Shown here: positions 8,501 to 16,143 of the stretch, piece after piece
How the letters are laid out: each line of letters begins with the position of its first letter
Numbering within the stretch: the first letter of the stretch is position 1
Origin: Streptomyces zhaozhouensis
GTDB lineage: Bacteria > Actinomycetota > Actinomycetes > Streptomycetales > Streptomycetaceae
Direction: 5' to 3'
Assembly: GCF_900230195.1 (NCBI RefSeq)
Contig: NZ_OCNE01000010.1
Span: 162,643 to 226,642, forward strand
DNA: 64,000 bases
The notes under the pieces: generated by a model
The model's input: the letters and a program-made list of their open reading frames with translations, nothing else
Databases searched by the model: none
Told to the model about the DNA's origin: nothing
Program-made: the position numbers and the translations under genes

Positions 8501-8887
8501 CGCCCCGACGCGGGCGTGAGCACGGAGATCTCGGCGACGTTCGGCTTCACCTCCGGCTCCGTCTTGGGCGACGAGCCTCTGGAGCTGCCCGTCTCGCTGG
8601 TGCGCTTCTCGCCCGAACTGGCCCCGGACAGCACGGCCGAGGCCGGTCGGCCGTTCGACGTGCCGGTGACCGTGGAGGGCGCGGCGGCGCAGGACGGTCC
8701 CGCGTCCCTGGCCGTCCGGGTCTCCTACGACGGCGGCGCCTCCTGGGAGGAGACGCCGGTCGAGGGCGGCTCGGTGACGGTGGCCAACCCCGAGGCCGGC
8801 GGTTCGGTGTCGTTCCGGGCGGAGTTGACCGACCGGGACGGCAACACCACGGAGCAGACGATCCTCGACGCCTACCGCACCCGCTGA
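5591..8887 (+). CDS. Large secreted S8 (subtilisin-like) serine protease
   Basis: The 1,098-residue protein has a positively charged start, a hydrophobic signal segment (AGVAAAVVLALAGGSLLAA) and the N-terminal EITLITGDRVRLGPGGEV motif typical of Streptomyces subtilases. The catalytic triad is visible: Asp247 in VAVLDSGID, His280 in GHGTHVASI and Ser455 in SGTSMAAPHVAGAA, with the oxyanion Asn in LSAGNSGPGPASIG. Roughly 600 residues of beta-rich accessory domains follow and no LPxTG anchor was seen, so it is probably fully secreted. The GTG at 5591 has no Shine-Dalgarno sequence, and a -10-like hexamer six bases upstream suggests a leaderless start, though the exact start is uncertain. A hairpin after the stop suits a terminator. 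Confidence 0.92.
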   Translation: MRRESAREERPIPRSRPGRRATGARPGRGRAGVAAAVVLALAGGSLLAAPATASPSEGTAPVESGQEREITLITGDRVRLGPGGEVRAVLPGSGREGVAFEVSETDDATLVIPSDARGPLAEGLVDLRLFDVGELSHPAYARLVGDGIPVIASYGGEPPARPFADEGVTHRAALTSIDAEAMTVSPEGAAGVWEALTGPAARGAGLVSLRLDALRSAALDHSVPRIGAPAAWEAGFDGTGVTVAVLDSGIDTSHPDLDEGRVVGSADFSGSDTTEDLFGHGTHVASIVGGAGGALTGVAPGADLLNGKVMDDSGFGTDSGIIAGMEWAVAQGADIVNMSLGGADTPEVDPLEEAVNRLSAESDTLFVLSAGNSGPGPASIGSPGSADAALTVGSVDRDDALAHSSSIGPRVGDAALKPDLTAPGVDIAAAAAEGSYLEGGAEPAGEGYMRLSGTSMAAPHVAGAAALLAQRHPDWSGERLKAALVASAAPVEGQTAFQQGAGRVDAAAAIGQSVVAEPVSLSFGAQQWPHADNAPVVRELTYSNPGAEDVTLDLALRATGPEGAPAPEGTFRLGADAVTVPAGGTATVEVTADTAFDEATPVGAYSAFVTATGGGHTVGTAGAIALEGQFHELTVEGVGLDGAPHAGWSATLVDRATGESTSLFPEDGSAVLRLPDGGEYLLLAHANGDDWEARHIAVLAPLDGDATVTFDARQAEEIDLTVPDGDAEEFYAFNGVELPDLGVRNGWERQGKVPLRTQHMGPALGDDELVATHQTSWAAGASEYHAEIRTAGRYFTGHEHAYTPEEFAELRLTLGAPTGDTTGRLTVAADRRAGQGPERALPAEATLYLSAGDWSYTLGFTGPGEAGSLTVAERAVEAGETFTDTMGVGVFAPPPPAAGALTRGGDRLVVALTTVSDGAGHAGYLSGGTGFTTLSYEGEVIGEREDFLRGWADFEVPAAEGRYELTTTALRPDAGVSTEISATFGFTSGSVLGDEPLELPVSLVRFSPELAPDSTAEAGRPFDVPVTVEGAAAQDGPASLAVRVSYDGGASWEETPVEGGSVTVANPEAGGSVSFRAELTDRDGNTTEQTILDAYRTR

Positions 8888-8900
8888 ACCGTGCGCTGCC

Positions 8901-8940
8901 GCGTCGTCTCTCCTGGTACGGGGGCCGGGAGAGGCGACGC
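8901..8940 (+). terminator. Rho-independent-type hairpin after the protease gene
   Basis: GCGTCGTCTCTCC (8901-8913) pairs with GGAGAGGCGACGC (8928-8940), 13 pairs including one G-U, around a 14-base loop. It lies 14 bases after the protease stop codon and before the next gene. As is common in actinomycetes, no U-tract follows. Confidence 0.6.
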
Positions 8941-8964
8941 GGAGCGCCCTGGCATCCTGGGCGC

Positions 8965-9432
8965 ATGATCGTCAGACTCGGCGAGGAGCGCGACTTTCCC
9001 GGCTTTCTGGCCCTGGCCGCCGAGGTGGAGCACTGGTTCGGCCCGATGGTCGACGAGCGCGGCTTCCACGACGCCGTGCGCGCCCACATCCGCCGTTCCC
9101 TGGCGCTCGTGGCCGTCGCCTCCGACACCGGACCACCGCTGGGCGGCCTGCTGTTCGGCGTCGAGGGGGCGACCCACCACGTGCACTGGCTCGTCGTCTC
9201 CGAGGGGGCGCGCGGGGCGGGGGCGGGGCGCGCGCTCATGGCGGACGCGACCCGGCGCTGGGTGCGCGGCCCCGGCACGCTGGAGGTGGTCACCTTCGGC
9301 ACCGACCACCCGGGGGCCGTCGCCAGCGGGGCGCGGGCCTTCTACACACGGCTGGGGTTCACACCGGCCGAGCACGCGGCTCCCGGCCCCGAGGGCGGCT
9401 CCCGGCAGGTCTTCCGGCGGAACGTGGACTGA
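8965..9432 (+). CDS. GNAT-family N-acetyltransferase
   Basis: The 155-residue cytoplasmic protein has the GNAT fold. A beta strand (HVHWLVVSEGARGAG) is followed by the acetyl-CoA pyrophosphate loop in the R/Q-x-x-G-x-G/A form (RGAGAGRALM), and motif B is GARAFYTRLGFTP. The length fits single-domain family members. The acceptor cannot be predicted. The 3' end of this gene (about 9350-9442) has a degraded second copy at 13577-13690, beyond the two-component and deiminase genes. Confidence 0.88.
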   Translation: MIVRLGEERDFPGFLALAAEVEHWFGPMVDERGFHDAVRAHIRRSLALVAVASDTGPPLGGLLFGVEGATHHVHWLVVSEGARGAGAGRALMADATRRWVRGPGTLEVVTFGTDHPGAVASGARAFYTRLGFTPAEHAAPGPEGGSRQVFRRNVD

Positions 9433-9540
9433 GCCGGCCGGGTCGCGGGTGCCGGAGATCCCGTGCGACGCGCGCTCTCCGGCGGCGGCGGAGGCCGGCG
9501 GAGCGACGCCGGAGCGCCCGCCCGACGCGGGCGGCGCGGG

Positions 9541-10200
9541 TCAGCGGGCCAGGCCGGTGCGCCAGGCCCAGGCGGCGACGCCGACCCGGTTCCGGGCGCC
9601 GACCTTCCGCTGGGCGCTTGCCACATGGGTCTTCACGGTGCCCGGCGAGATCAGCAACTCGGCGGCGATCTCCGCGTTGGTGCACCCCTGGGCCACCAAC
9701 CCGGCCACCTCCGCCTCCCGTTCGGTCAGCGCGGCCCGCGCCGTGGCGGGCGCGGGGGAGGCGGTCAGGCCGCGCAGCAGGCGGACGGTGATCGACGGCG
9801 AGACCAGCGCCTCGCCCGACATCGCCGCCCGGATCGCCTCGACCAGCAGGGTCGGCCCCGACCGCTTCAGCAGATAGCCGGCCGCCCCGTCACGCAGCGC
9901 CGGATAGACGTACTCGTCGAGGTCGAAGGTCGTCACCACGATGACCCGGGTCTCCGGAACGGCGCCTGGCCCGTCGCCGGCCAACTGCCGGACCACCTCC
10001 AGGCCGTCCGGTCCGGGCATCCGGACATCGGCCAACAGGATGTCGGGGCGCAGCAGTCGGGCGGTCGCCAACGCCCCGGCGCCGTCGGCGGCCTCCCCGA
10101 CCACGCACAGGTCGGGCTGCGCGTCGAGGACCAGCCGGAAGCCGTGCCGGATGGCCGCCTGATCGTCCGCGATCACGATGCGCGTCGTCACGTCGGCCAT
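9541..10200 (-). CDS. LuxR/NarL-type response regulator
   Basis: The 219-residue protein has an N-terminal receiver domain (TRIVIADDQAAIRHGFRLVL). The phospho-acceptor aspartate is in LLADVRMPGPDGLEV and the conserved lysine in YLLKRSGP. A C-terminal LuxR HTH follows (LTEREAEVAGLVAQGCTNAE, then LLISPGTVKTHV). ATG 10200 overlaps the end of the upstream histidine kinase gene by 13 bases, so the pair is translationally coupled. Output genes are unknown. The divergently placed deiminase gene is the nearest candidate target (inference). Confidence 0.93.
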   Translation of the reverse strand: MADVTTRIVIADDQAAIRHGFRLVLDAQPDLCVVGEAADGAGALATARLLRPDILLADVRMPGPDGLEVVRQLAGDGPGAVPETRVIVVTTFDLDEYVYPALRDGAAGYLLKRSGPTLLVEAIRAAMSGEALVSPSITVRLLRGLTASPAPATARAALTEREAEVAGLVAQGCTNAEIAAELLISPGTVKTHVASAQRKVGARNRVGVAAWAWRTGLAR

Positions 10201-11384
10201 GCTGCCACGAATCTCGCCGTGACCCGCCAGCCCCTCGGGACGCGGGCCGCCGCGGTCAGCGTGCCGTCCAACGCGCCGACCTGCCGGGCCAGTTCGGCCA
10301 GCCCCGTGCCGCCACCCGCCCGTGGGCGGCCGGCGGCGTCCCCGGCCGCGCCCTTGCCGCCCGCCCCGTCGTCGGTGACGCTGATCTCCAGCTCGGCGCC
10401 CCGCCGCCGGGCCACCACGCGCACCCGGCCGACGTGTCGCGCGTGCCGCCGGACGTTGGTCAGCGCCTCCAGCACCACGCGGTAGGCGGCGCCGGAGACG
10501 GCGACCGACAGGCCCGGCGCGCGGGTCGCCGGGTCCTGCTCCAGCACCACCTCGGCGTCGTCGGCCGTGTGGAACCGCGCCACCAGCGCGGCCAGCTCCG
10601 CCAGCCCCGCCTCGAACGGCGGGGCACCGGCCGGCGCCCCGCCGTCCGCCGCGCCGAGCAGCAGCACCGCGTGGTCCAGCGAGGCCAGTGCCCGCTGCCC
10701 GGCTTCCTCGACCTCCGCCAACGCGGCCAGCGCCGCCCGGGGATCGCGCTCGCCCACCACCCCGCCGGCCTGTGCCCGTACCAACATGCCGCTCACCTCG
10801 TGGGCCACGAAGTCGTGGAGATGCCGCGCGAGCGCCAGCCGTTGGGCCCGCCTGGCCTCCGCCACCGCCAGCTCCCGGTGGCGGTCCAGCCGCCGCAGCG
10901 CCGCGCCCCCCGCCGCCGCCGCGAGCCCGGCCAGCGCCCAGCCGGCGCAGAGCACCGCCAACTCGCCCGCCGGCGAGGGCGGTTCCATCCGCAGCCCGAG
11001 CCGCGTCGGCAGCGCGCCGAGGGCCAGCAGCAGCCCGCCCGCCGCGGGCACCGCCCAACGAGCCGGCTCGGCCCGGACGACCAGCGTCAGCAGCGCCAAC
11101 AGCCCAGCCGTCTCGACCAGCCACCACACCCCGGCCCGGTTCGGCGACGACCCGCCGTAGCCGAGCGTCGCCCCCGCCGAGAGGGCGACCACCGCCGCCA
11201 CGGCCAGCCGCCCGGCCGGCACCCCCGCCGGCCGGCGGCCGGACAGGGCCGGCCACAGCAGCGCGGCGCCGACCGCCAGCGCCGCCGGCAGCGTGATCGA
11301 CCAGCCCACGGCGCGGACGTCGTGCCCGGCCCAGCCCGCCACACCGCAGACAAGGGCAGGACCGACCCACGCGTGCCACCTCAT
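10188..11384 (-). CDS. DesK-type sensor histidine kinase
   Basis: This 398-residue membrane kinase has four to six N-terminal hydrophobic helices spanning about residues 1-140. A HisKA_3 box follows (ALARHLHDFVAHEVSGM) with the phospho-accepting histidine in HDF. The HATPase_c region contains ALTNVRRHARHVGRV (N box) and VTDDGAGGKG (G box). Such kinases phosphorylate the partner regulator encoded by the overlapping gene 9541-10200. No large extracellular sensor is present, so it probably senses a membrane or intramembrane signal. Confidence 0.92.
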   Translation of the reverse strand: MRWHAWVGPALVCGVAGWAGHDVRAVGWSITLPAALAVGAALLWPALSGRRPAGVPAGRLAVAAVVALSAGATLGYGGSSPNRAGVWWLVETAGLLALLTLVVRAEPARWAVPAAGGLLLALGALPTRLGLRMEPPSPAGELAVLCAGWALAGLAAAAGGAALRRLDRHRELAVAEARRAQRLALARHLHDFVAHEVSGMLVRAQAGGVVGERDPRAALAALAEVEEAGQRALASLDHAVLLLGAADGGAPAGAPPFEAGLAELAALVARFHTADDAEVVLEQDPATRAPGLSVAVSGAAYRVVLEALTNVRRHARHVGRVRVVARRRGAELEISVTDDGAGGKGAAGDAAGRPRAGGGTGLAELARQVGALDGTLTAAARVPRGWRVTARFVAAWPT

Positions 11385-11507
11385 CCGCCCAGCCTAGGGC
11401 CGCAGTTCCCCGCCTCTGCCGAAAGGGGGAGGCTCCCCCGCCGGCCGGGCGCCGTCTCCGCCGAAACGCCGATGTGCCGCCGCCCGCGCCCGGGACAGGC
11501 TGGCGGT

Positions 11508-13481
11508 ATGCCGAAGAGACCGTTCCCGAACCCGTTCCGCTCCTGGCCTCGGCGGCGCCGGACCACCGGCGGCCTGCTGGCCGTGGCCCTGCTCGGCACC
11601 GGGGTGGCCGCCGGAGTGAGCGCCCACGGCTCGTCGCAGGCGCCGGACCGCCCCCGTCTGCTGGCGGACACCGACCGCGACGGCCGGCCGACCCACCGAG
11701 ACGAGGCCGGCAAGGGTGAGTGGCACGACGACCGGGGTGCCCTCGTGCTGCCCAACATCGACGACGACGCCGGGCGCTGCCCGACGCTCGCCCCCGACGG
11801 CCAGCGCCTGACCGACGAGCGCCTCGCCGCCTGCCACGACGGGACGGACGACGTGGTCGCCGGCGTCGAGGACGCCGCCGACCTGGCCCCGCTCCGGCTG
11901 GCGGGCGGCGCCGACCCCGGCCCGGCCGCCCGCGCGACGCTCAGTCTGGACGAGGCGTCGGCCCGGCACGCCGGGCTCTTTCTGCGCGGCACCGGCCCCG
12001 ACGGCGAACCGACCCACACACCGTTCCCGGACGGCGGCGAGCTGACGCGGGAACAGCTGGTGGACGGGGCGGACTTCGCCCTGGAGGTGCGCGACATCGT
12101 GCGCGACCCCGAGCGGTGGGACGGGTTCGTGGACGTCACGTTGACCATCGACGACCGGGGCGAGACCTATCGGGACCGGGTGCGCCTGCGGGTGGCGCCG
12201 CTGCTGCTCACCCACGACCTGCTGCCGGTGGAACGGATGCTGGTCTCGGACAACGGCACCACTCCCGAACAGGTGGAGCGCGAGGGTTACGACCCCGGGA
12301 CACCCGCCGAGCCCCGCCTGCCCGGCGAGGCGGAGTTCCGCGCCGGGCTCGCCGAGGGTCTGGCCGAGGCCGGGGTCGACGATCGGCTGCTCGACTACCC
12401 CACGGGCGGCGACCAGTGGACGCGCGACCAGTTCATCACGGGCTACGCCATGGCGCCGGGGCCCGACGGGGAGCCACGACGGCTGAGCGTCCTCCTCCGC
12501 TCGGCCGACGTGATGCCGGAGGGCAGCAGCTCCGACTTCCCGCTGCGGGACGGCGGCCGGACGGCGTTCACCGTCTTCCGCGGCGCGGACACCGCCGTGC
12601 TCCAGGAGTTCACCGCCGACCGGGTGGGGGACGACGAGCACAGCGCGCTGTGGGGCTCGTTCAGCTCCACCGGCAACTTCCTGGTCGCCCCGCCCTACCG
12701 GACAGCCGCCGCGGACTTTCCGACCGGCCGGGTGCTCTACGGCTCGGACGGCGGACTCGCCGCCCCGGACCCGGCGTTCACGGGGCTGCTCGCGGCCCAG
12801 GGCGAGCAGGACCCGCTGGCCGTGGACACCAGCTGGCTGGGCGTGGGACACATCGATGAGTTCCTGTCCTTCGTGCCCGCCGACAACGAGCGGGGCTGGG
12901 CCGCGCTGGTCGCCGACCCCGACTGGGGCCTGCGCCTGCTCGCCGAGGTGGCGGAGGCGGGCGGCGGCGACCAGCCGCTGGTCCGCGACGTGGATCCGGA
13001 GCTGACGCCCTACCCCGGGCTGACCGTGGCCGCCGCCCTGGAACACCCCCAGCTGCGGGCCGGCACCGAGCTGGCGTCCGCCGGCGTGGACGCGGCGCTC
13101 GCGGTGCTGACCGAGGAACTGGCCCTCACCGACGAGGACATCGTCCGGGTCCCGGCCCTCTTCGAGAGCCTGGAGATCCCGGACTACCCACGGCAGGGCG
13201 TCGTCGCCAACCACCTGCCGGCGGTGGCCAACGGCGTCCAGCCGGGCACCGAGGTCTTCCTGGCACCCGACACGCACGCCCCGCTCGACGCCTCGGGCGC
13301 GGACGTCTTCCAGCGCGCCACCGAGGAGTCCCTCGCCCGGGTGGGTGTCCGGGTCGCCTGGGTCGAGGACTGGGAGTACGCGCACGGCGTGGGCACGGTC
13401 GGCGGCGAACTCCACTGCGTCACCAACGCGTTCCGTGACCTGACCGCCGTCGAGCCGTGGTGGCGCGAGAGAGCGCGGTGA
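11508..13481 (+). CDS. Secreted protein-arginine deiminase (PAD) family enzyme
   Basis: The 657-residue protein starts at ATG 11508, with an arginine-rich N-terminus followed by a hydrophobic segment (TTGGLLAVALLGTGVAAGVS), consistent with an exported or Tat-type signal. The C-terminal catalytic domain has all four PAD-type active-site residues in order: Asp307 in DQWTRDQF, His448 and Asp450 in VGHIDEFLSF, and Cys637 in GGELHCVTNAFRD. These match Asp350, His471, Asp473 and Cys645 of human PAD4. PADs convert peptidyl-arginine to citrulline with calcium. Acidic stretches near the N-terminus (DTDRDGRPTHRDE, IDDDAG) could bind calcium (inference). It is divergent from the two-component operon. 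Confidence 0.88.
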   Translation: MPKRPFPNPFRSWPRRRRTTGGLLAVALLGTGVAAGVSAHGSSQAPDRPRLLADTDRDGRPTHRDEAGKGEWHDDRGALVLPNIDDDAGRCPTLAPDGQRLTDERLAACHDGTDDVVAGVEDAADLAPLRLAGGADPGPAARATLSLDEASARHAGLFLRGTGPDGEPTHTPFPDGGELTREQLVDGADFALEVRDIVRDPERWDGFVDVTLTIDDRGETYRDRVRLRVAPLLLTHDLLPVERMLVSDNGTTPEQVEREGYDPGTPAEPRLPGEAEFRAGLAEGLAEAGVDDRLLDYPTGGDQWTRDQFITGYAMAPGPDGEPRRLSVLLRSADVMPEGSSSDFPLRDGGRTAFTVFRGADTAVLQEFTADRVGDDEHSALWGSFSSTGNFLVAPPYRTAAADFPTGRVLYGSDGGLAAPDPAFTGLLAAQGEQDPLAVDTSWLGVGHIDEFLSFVPADNERGWAALVADPDWGLRLLAEVAEAGGGDQPLVRDVDPELTPYPGLTVAAALEHPQLRAGTELASAGVDAALAVLTEELALTDEDIVRVPALFESLEIPDYPRQGVVANHLPAVANGVQPGTEVFLAPDTHAPLDASGADVFQRATEESLARVGVRVAWVEDWEYAHGVGTVGGELHCVTNAFRDLTAVEPWWRERAR

Positions 13482-13576
13482 TCCCGGGCCGCCAGACGTG
13501 TCCCGGCGCCCGCTCAGGGCGTCGGGCCGGGGCGTGGACAGGGGCCGCGCCCCGGCCCCGCGGGCCCGTTGCGCAC

Positions 13577-13690
13577 AGCTGGGGTTCGCACCGGCCGGGG
13601 AGGCGGCTCCCGGACCCGGGGCGGCTTTTCGGCGGGTCTTCCTGCGGGTCTTCCGGCGGAACGCGGACTGAGCCGGCCGCGTGAGCCGGA
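13577..13690 (+). pseudogene. Degraded duplicate of the 3' end of the GNAT gene
   Basis: The segment repeats the end of the GNAT gene at 9350-9442. LGFAPAGEAAPGPG...FRRNAD with a stop at 13669-13671 corresponds to LGFTPAEHAAPGPE...FRRNVD, and similarity continues past the stop (GACTGAGCCGGCCG in both). The copy has an internal short duplication, CGGGTCTTCCTG/CGGGTCTTCCGG. Only about 30 codons remain and there is no start, so it is not functional. Confidence 0.75.
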
Positions 13691-13872
13691 GCGCACGGGG
13701 AAGCTCTCCCCGTGCGCCGTCGCTCCCGCGTCGCCCTATAGCGCTCCGCTCCCTTCGCACTCGCGACGCTGGCGATGGAGCCCTGCGCGTGCACGCTAAC
13801 CTGGGCGGGCTCGACGGCAACTCGACGCCGGAGAGCGACCCTTGCACGTTCGCAAACATGGGAGAAGAGAGT

Positions 13873-15195
13873 ATGCGTGTTCCGCGGAGTGCCGCGCCGT
13901 CGGCGGGCGGCACCGGTGGGCGGCGGCGGTCCTTCCGGGCGGCCCGTGGGGCGGCCCTGGCGACCACCGCCCCCCTCGTGTTCCTCGCGGGCTGCTCCAC
14001 GAGCGAGGGGGCGGAGGCGGCCGAGGACCCCGCGCCGTCCTGCACCCCGGGGGACTCCCCGCTCTCCGTCGGGGACGACGCCCCGCCGCGGGACGCGCTG
14101 CGCCTGCCCGAGCCGAGTGGGCCGCTCTCCGTCGGCACCACCCAACTGGCGCTCACCGACGAGGACCGACCCGACCCGCTCGCCCCGTCGCCGTCGCCCC
14201 GCGAGGTGCTCGTCCAGGTCTGGTACCCGACCGGGGCGACCGTCGACTCCCCGGGGTGTGAGGTCACCCGCTACACCGCCGGGACCACGGCGGCGGCGAA
14301 CGAGGAGATGTACCTCTACCCCGAGGGTTCGCTCGACACGGTGCGGTCTCCCGCCCTGCTGGACGCCCCGGTCGCCGAGGCCGACTCGGCGGAAGGCCAC
14401 CCCGTGGTGGTCTACTCCCACGGCCTCTACGGCTCCCTGGGCGACAACACCGCGGTCGCGCTCCAACTGGCCAGCGAGGGCTATGTCGTGATCGGTGTGG
14501 GCACCACCCACGAGTCCCCCGCCGTGGAGTTCCCCGACGGCCGCGTGGTGGGCACGAGCGAGCAGGCCACGCGGATGCTCAACGAGGACGACGTCACCCC
14601 GCTGATCGGGCTGCGCGCGGAGGACACCTCCCTGGTCCTCGACCGGCTCGCCGCGGGTGAGGACTTCCCCTCGGAACTGGTCGCCGCCGTGGACACGGAG
14701 ACGGTGGGCGTCTTCGGCCACTCGGCCGGCGGGGCCGCGGCGTTGCAGGTGGCCCACGAACGGGACGAGGTCGCCGCCGCGGTGAACCTGGACGGCTTCG
14801 CCCGCCAGCCCGACGCCGACGCCGGCCTGGACGCGCCATGGCTCATCGTCGCCAGCGAGGGGCACACCGCCGAGACCGAGCCGAGCTGGCCGCCGTTCTT
14901 CGAGGTCTCGGCCGAGGGCCGGGTGGTGGAGATCGCGGGCGCCGGGCACCTGGCCGTGAGCGACGTCGGCAGCGACGGCTGGATCGACGGGATGGGCCTC
15001 GCCGAGACCATGCCGCCCGAGGCGTTCGCCCTCAACTACGGTGACCTCGCGCCGGGGACGATGCGCGTGCTGGCCGAGGGGGTCACCGCCTTCTTCGACA
15101 CGCACCTCAGGGGCGGGGCGGGGGGCAGCGACAGCTTCGAGGAGTCGCTGGAGAACGCCCCCGAGATCGTGGCGTCGATCACCCCCTCCCGCTAG
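13873..15195 (+). CDS. Lipoprotein alpha/beta hydrolase, PAF-acetylhydrolase-like
   Basis: The 440-residue protein has a lipoprotein signal peptide with lipobox VFLAGC (Cys about 38), so it is predicted to sit on the outer face of the membrane. The hydrolase core shows the oxyanion strand VVVYSHGLYGSLG and the nucleophile elbow GVFGHSAGGAAAL; AGAGHLAVSD may hold the catalytic histidine. The layout resembles platelet-activating-factor acetylhydrolase II-type and dienelactone-hydrolase-like enzymes. ATG 13873 has GGAGAAGAGAG upstream; an in-frame ATG at 13858 is possible but lacks a ribosome site. Substrate unknown. Confidence 0.85.
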   Translation: MRVPRSAAPSAGGTGGRRRSFRAARGAALATTAPLVFLAGCSTSEGAEAAEDPAPSCTPGDSPLSVGDDAPPRDALRLPEPSGPLSVGTTQLALTDEDRPDPLAPSPSPREVLVQVWYPTGATVDSPGCEVTRYTAGTTAAANEEMYLYPEGSLDTVRSPALLDAPVAEADSAEGHPVVVYSHGLYGSLGDNTAVALQLASEGYVVIGVGTTHESPAVEFPDGRVVGTSEQATRMLNEDDVTPLIGLRAEDTSLVLDRLAAGEDFPSELVAAVDTETVGVFGHSAGGAAALQVAHERDEVAAAVNLDGFARQPDADAGLDAPWLIVASEGHTAETEPSWPPFFEVSAEGRVVEIAGAGHLAVSDVGSDGWIDGMGLAETMPPEAFALNYGDLAPGTMRVLAEGVTAFFDTHLRGGAGGSDSFEESLENAPEIVASITPSR

Positions 15196-15205
15196 GCCCT
15201 GTCCC

Positions 15206-15251
15206 GGGGGCGTGCGGGCGCCCCCACCGAGGCCGGCCTCTGCGGCCGGCC
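15206..15251. terminator. Two adjacent hairpins between convergent genes
   Basis: GGGGGCG/CGCCCCC (15206-15225, six-base loop) and GGCCGGC/GCCGGCC (15231-15251, seven-base loop) lie in the short gap between the lipoprotein gene (+) and the TetR gene (-). They could terminate transcription in both directions. Confidence 0.55.
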
Positions 15252-15278
15252 CGCCGACTCCGCGGGGCGGCCGCGCGG

Positions 15279-15881
15279 TCAGCGGCCGCCGGGGGCGGGG
15301 GAGTGCCCCCGGATCCCGTCCAGCAGGTACCGGGTGCGGCGGTCGTAGTCGTCCCGTCCCGGCCGCTCGCCGTGCCGGAGGGCGAGGGCGTTGTCGACGA
15401 CGAGCGCCTGGAGGTCGCCCGCCGTGAACTCCGGCCGCAGCGCGCCGGATGCCCGTGCCGCCGCGACGAACTCCTCGTTGGCCTCGCCGCCGACCCGGCA
15501 GATCTCCATGAGCCCCGGTGAATCCGGATACGTCCGCAACAGGACGTCGTTGAAGGCGGGCTGCCGGTACTGGAGGTCGCGGAGCGCGGTGAGGTAGTGG
15601 GTGATCCGCTCGCCGGCGTCGTCGATGGTCCGCGAGCGGTCGATGACGGCGGACAGCTCGCTCGCCACGACCTCCTCGATGACGGCCTCGATGAGGCCGA
15701 TCCGCCCGCCGAACCGGTTGAAGACGGTGGCCTTGCTCACCCCGGCCGCCCTGGCGACCTCCTCCAGCGGCACCGTCAGACCCTGCCCCTGGAAGGCGCC
15801 GATCGCGGCGGCGCGGATCTGCTCCGCGTTGCGCCGGGCGTCGGCGCGCAGCCCGGGTCCCGAAGGCGTCGCACCGGCCAT
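15279..15881 (-). CDS. TetR-family repressor
   Basis: The 200-residue protein has an N-terminal HTH: AEQIRAAAIGAFQGQG, then LEEVARAAGVSKATVFNRFG. The helical C-terminal half is a dimerisation and ligand-binding domain. ATG 15881 has a strong AAGGAGG eleven bases upstream; the longer reading frame only adds translated tandem repeats. It is divergent from the NmrA-type gene at 16144, and a perfect palindrome overlapping that gene's -35 element (16006-16020) is its likely operator. The inducer is probably a small hydrophobic or redox-active compound (inference from the neighbour). Confidence 0.9.
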   Translation of the reverse strand: MAGATPSGPGLRADARRNAEQIRAAAIGAFQGQGLTVPLEEVARAAGVSKATVFNRFGGRIGLIEAVIEEVVASELSAVIDRSRTIDDAGERITHYLTALRDLQYRQPAFNDVLLRTYPDSPGLMEICRVGGEANEEFVAAARASGALRPEFTAGDLQALVVDNALALRHGERPGRDDYDRRTRYLLDGIRGHSPAPGGR

Positions 15882-15903
15882 GGCCCTCACCTGCCTCCTT
15901 CTC

Positions 15904-15975
15904 GTGCGGACCGTGCGGACCGTGCGGACCGTAGGGACCGCTCCGACCGCTCCGACCGCTCCGACCGCTCCGACC
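15904..15975. repeat. Eight-unit tandem repeat of 9 bases
   Basis: Three copies of GTGCGGACC, one GTAGGGACC and four GCTCCGACC follow one another without spacers. The array lies just upstream of the TetR start and does not look coding. Such arrays vary by slippage; an effect on spacing of the TetR promoter is possible but not shown. Confidence 0.8.
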
Positions 15976-16004
15976 GCGGGCATCGCATCACACGCGGGCG
16001 GGAC

Positions 16005-16032
16005 TTGACTCGCCGAGTCAGTTACCTACGGT
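16005..16032 (+). promoter_or_regulatory. Promoter of the NmrA-type gene with overlapping TetR operator
   Basis: TTGACT (16005-16010) and TACGGT (16027-16032) are 16 bases apart and form a plausible -35/-10 pair for the rightward gene at 16144. A perfect 15-base palindrome, TGACTCGCCGAGTCA (16006-16020), overlaps the -35 box. That is a typical place for a TetR repressor to block RNA polymerase, and the divergent TetR gene is the obvious candidate. Confidence 0.6.
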
Positions 16033-16143
16033 CGCAGACGGAAGAGAAACTGACCGGAGTGGTCAACTTATGGCCGGCCCACGGTCACGGTGGACGCCGT
16101 GAACGGCCGGAAAACGCCGTGGGCGCTCAGGAAGGGTGAGGAA

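Noticed and set aside
11394..14267. A 957-codon minus-strand frame across the deiminase and lipoprotein genes
   Set aside because: It spans two well-supported plus-strand genes and an intergenic region and has no recognisable domain.
15904..15975. Possible CRISPR-like array
   Set aside because: Units are 9 bases, contiguous and without spacers; it is a simple tandem repeat.
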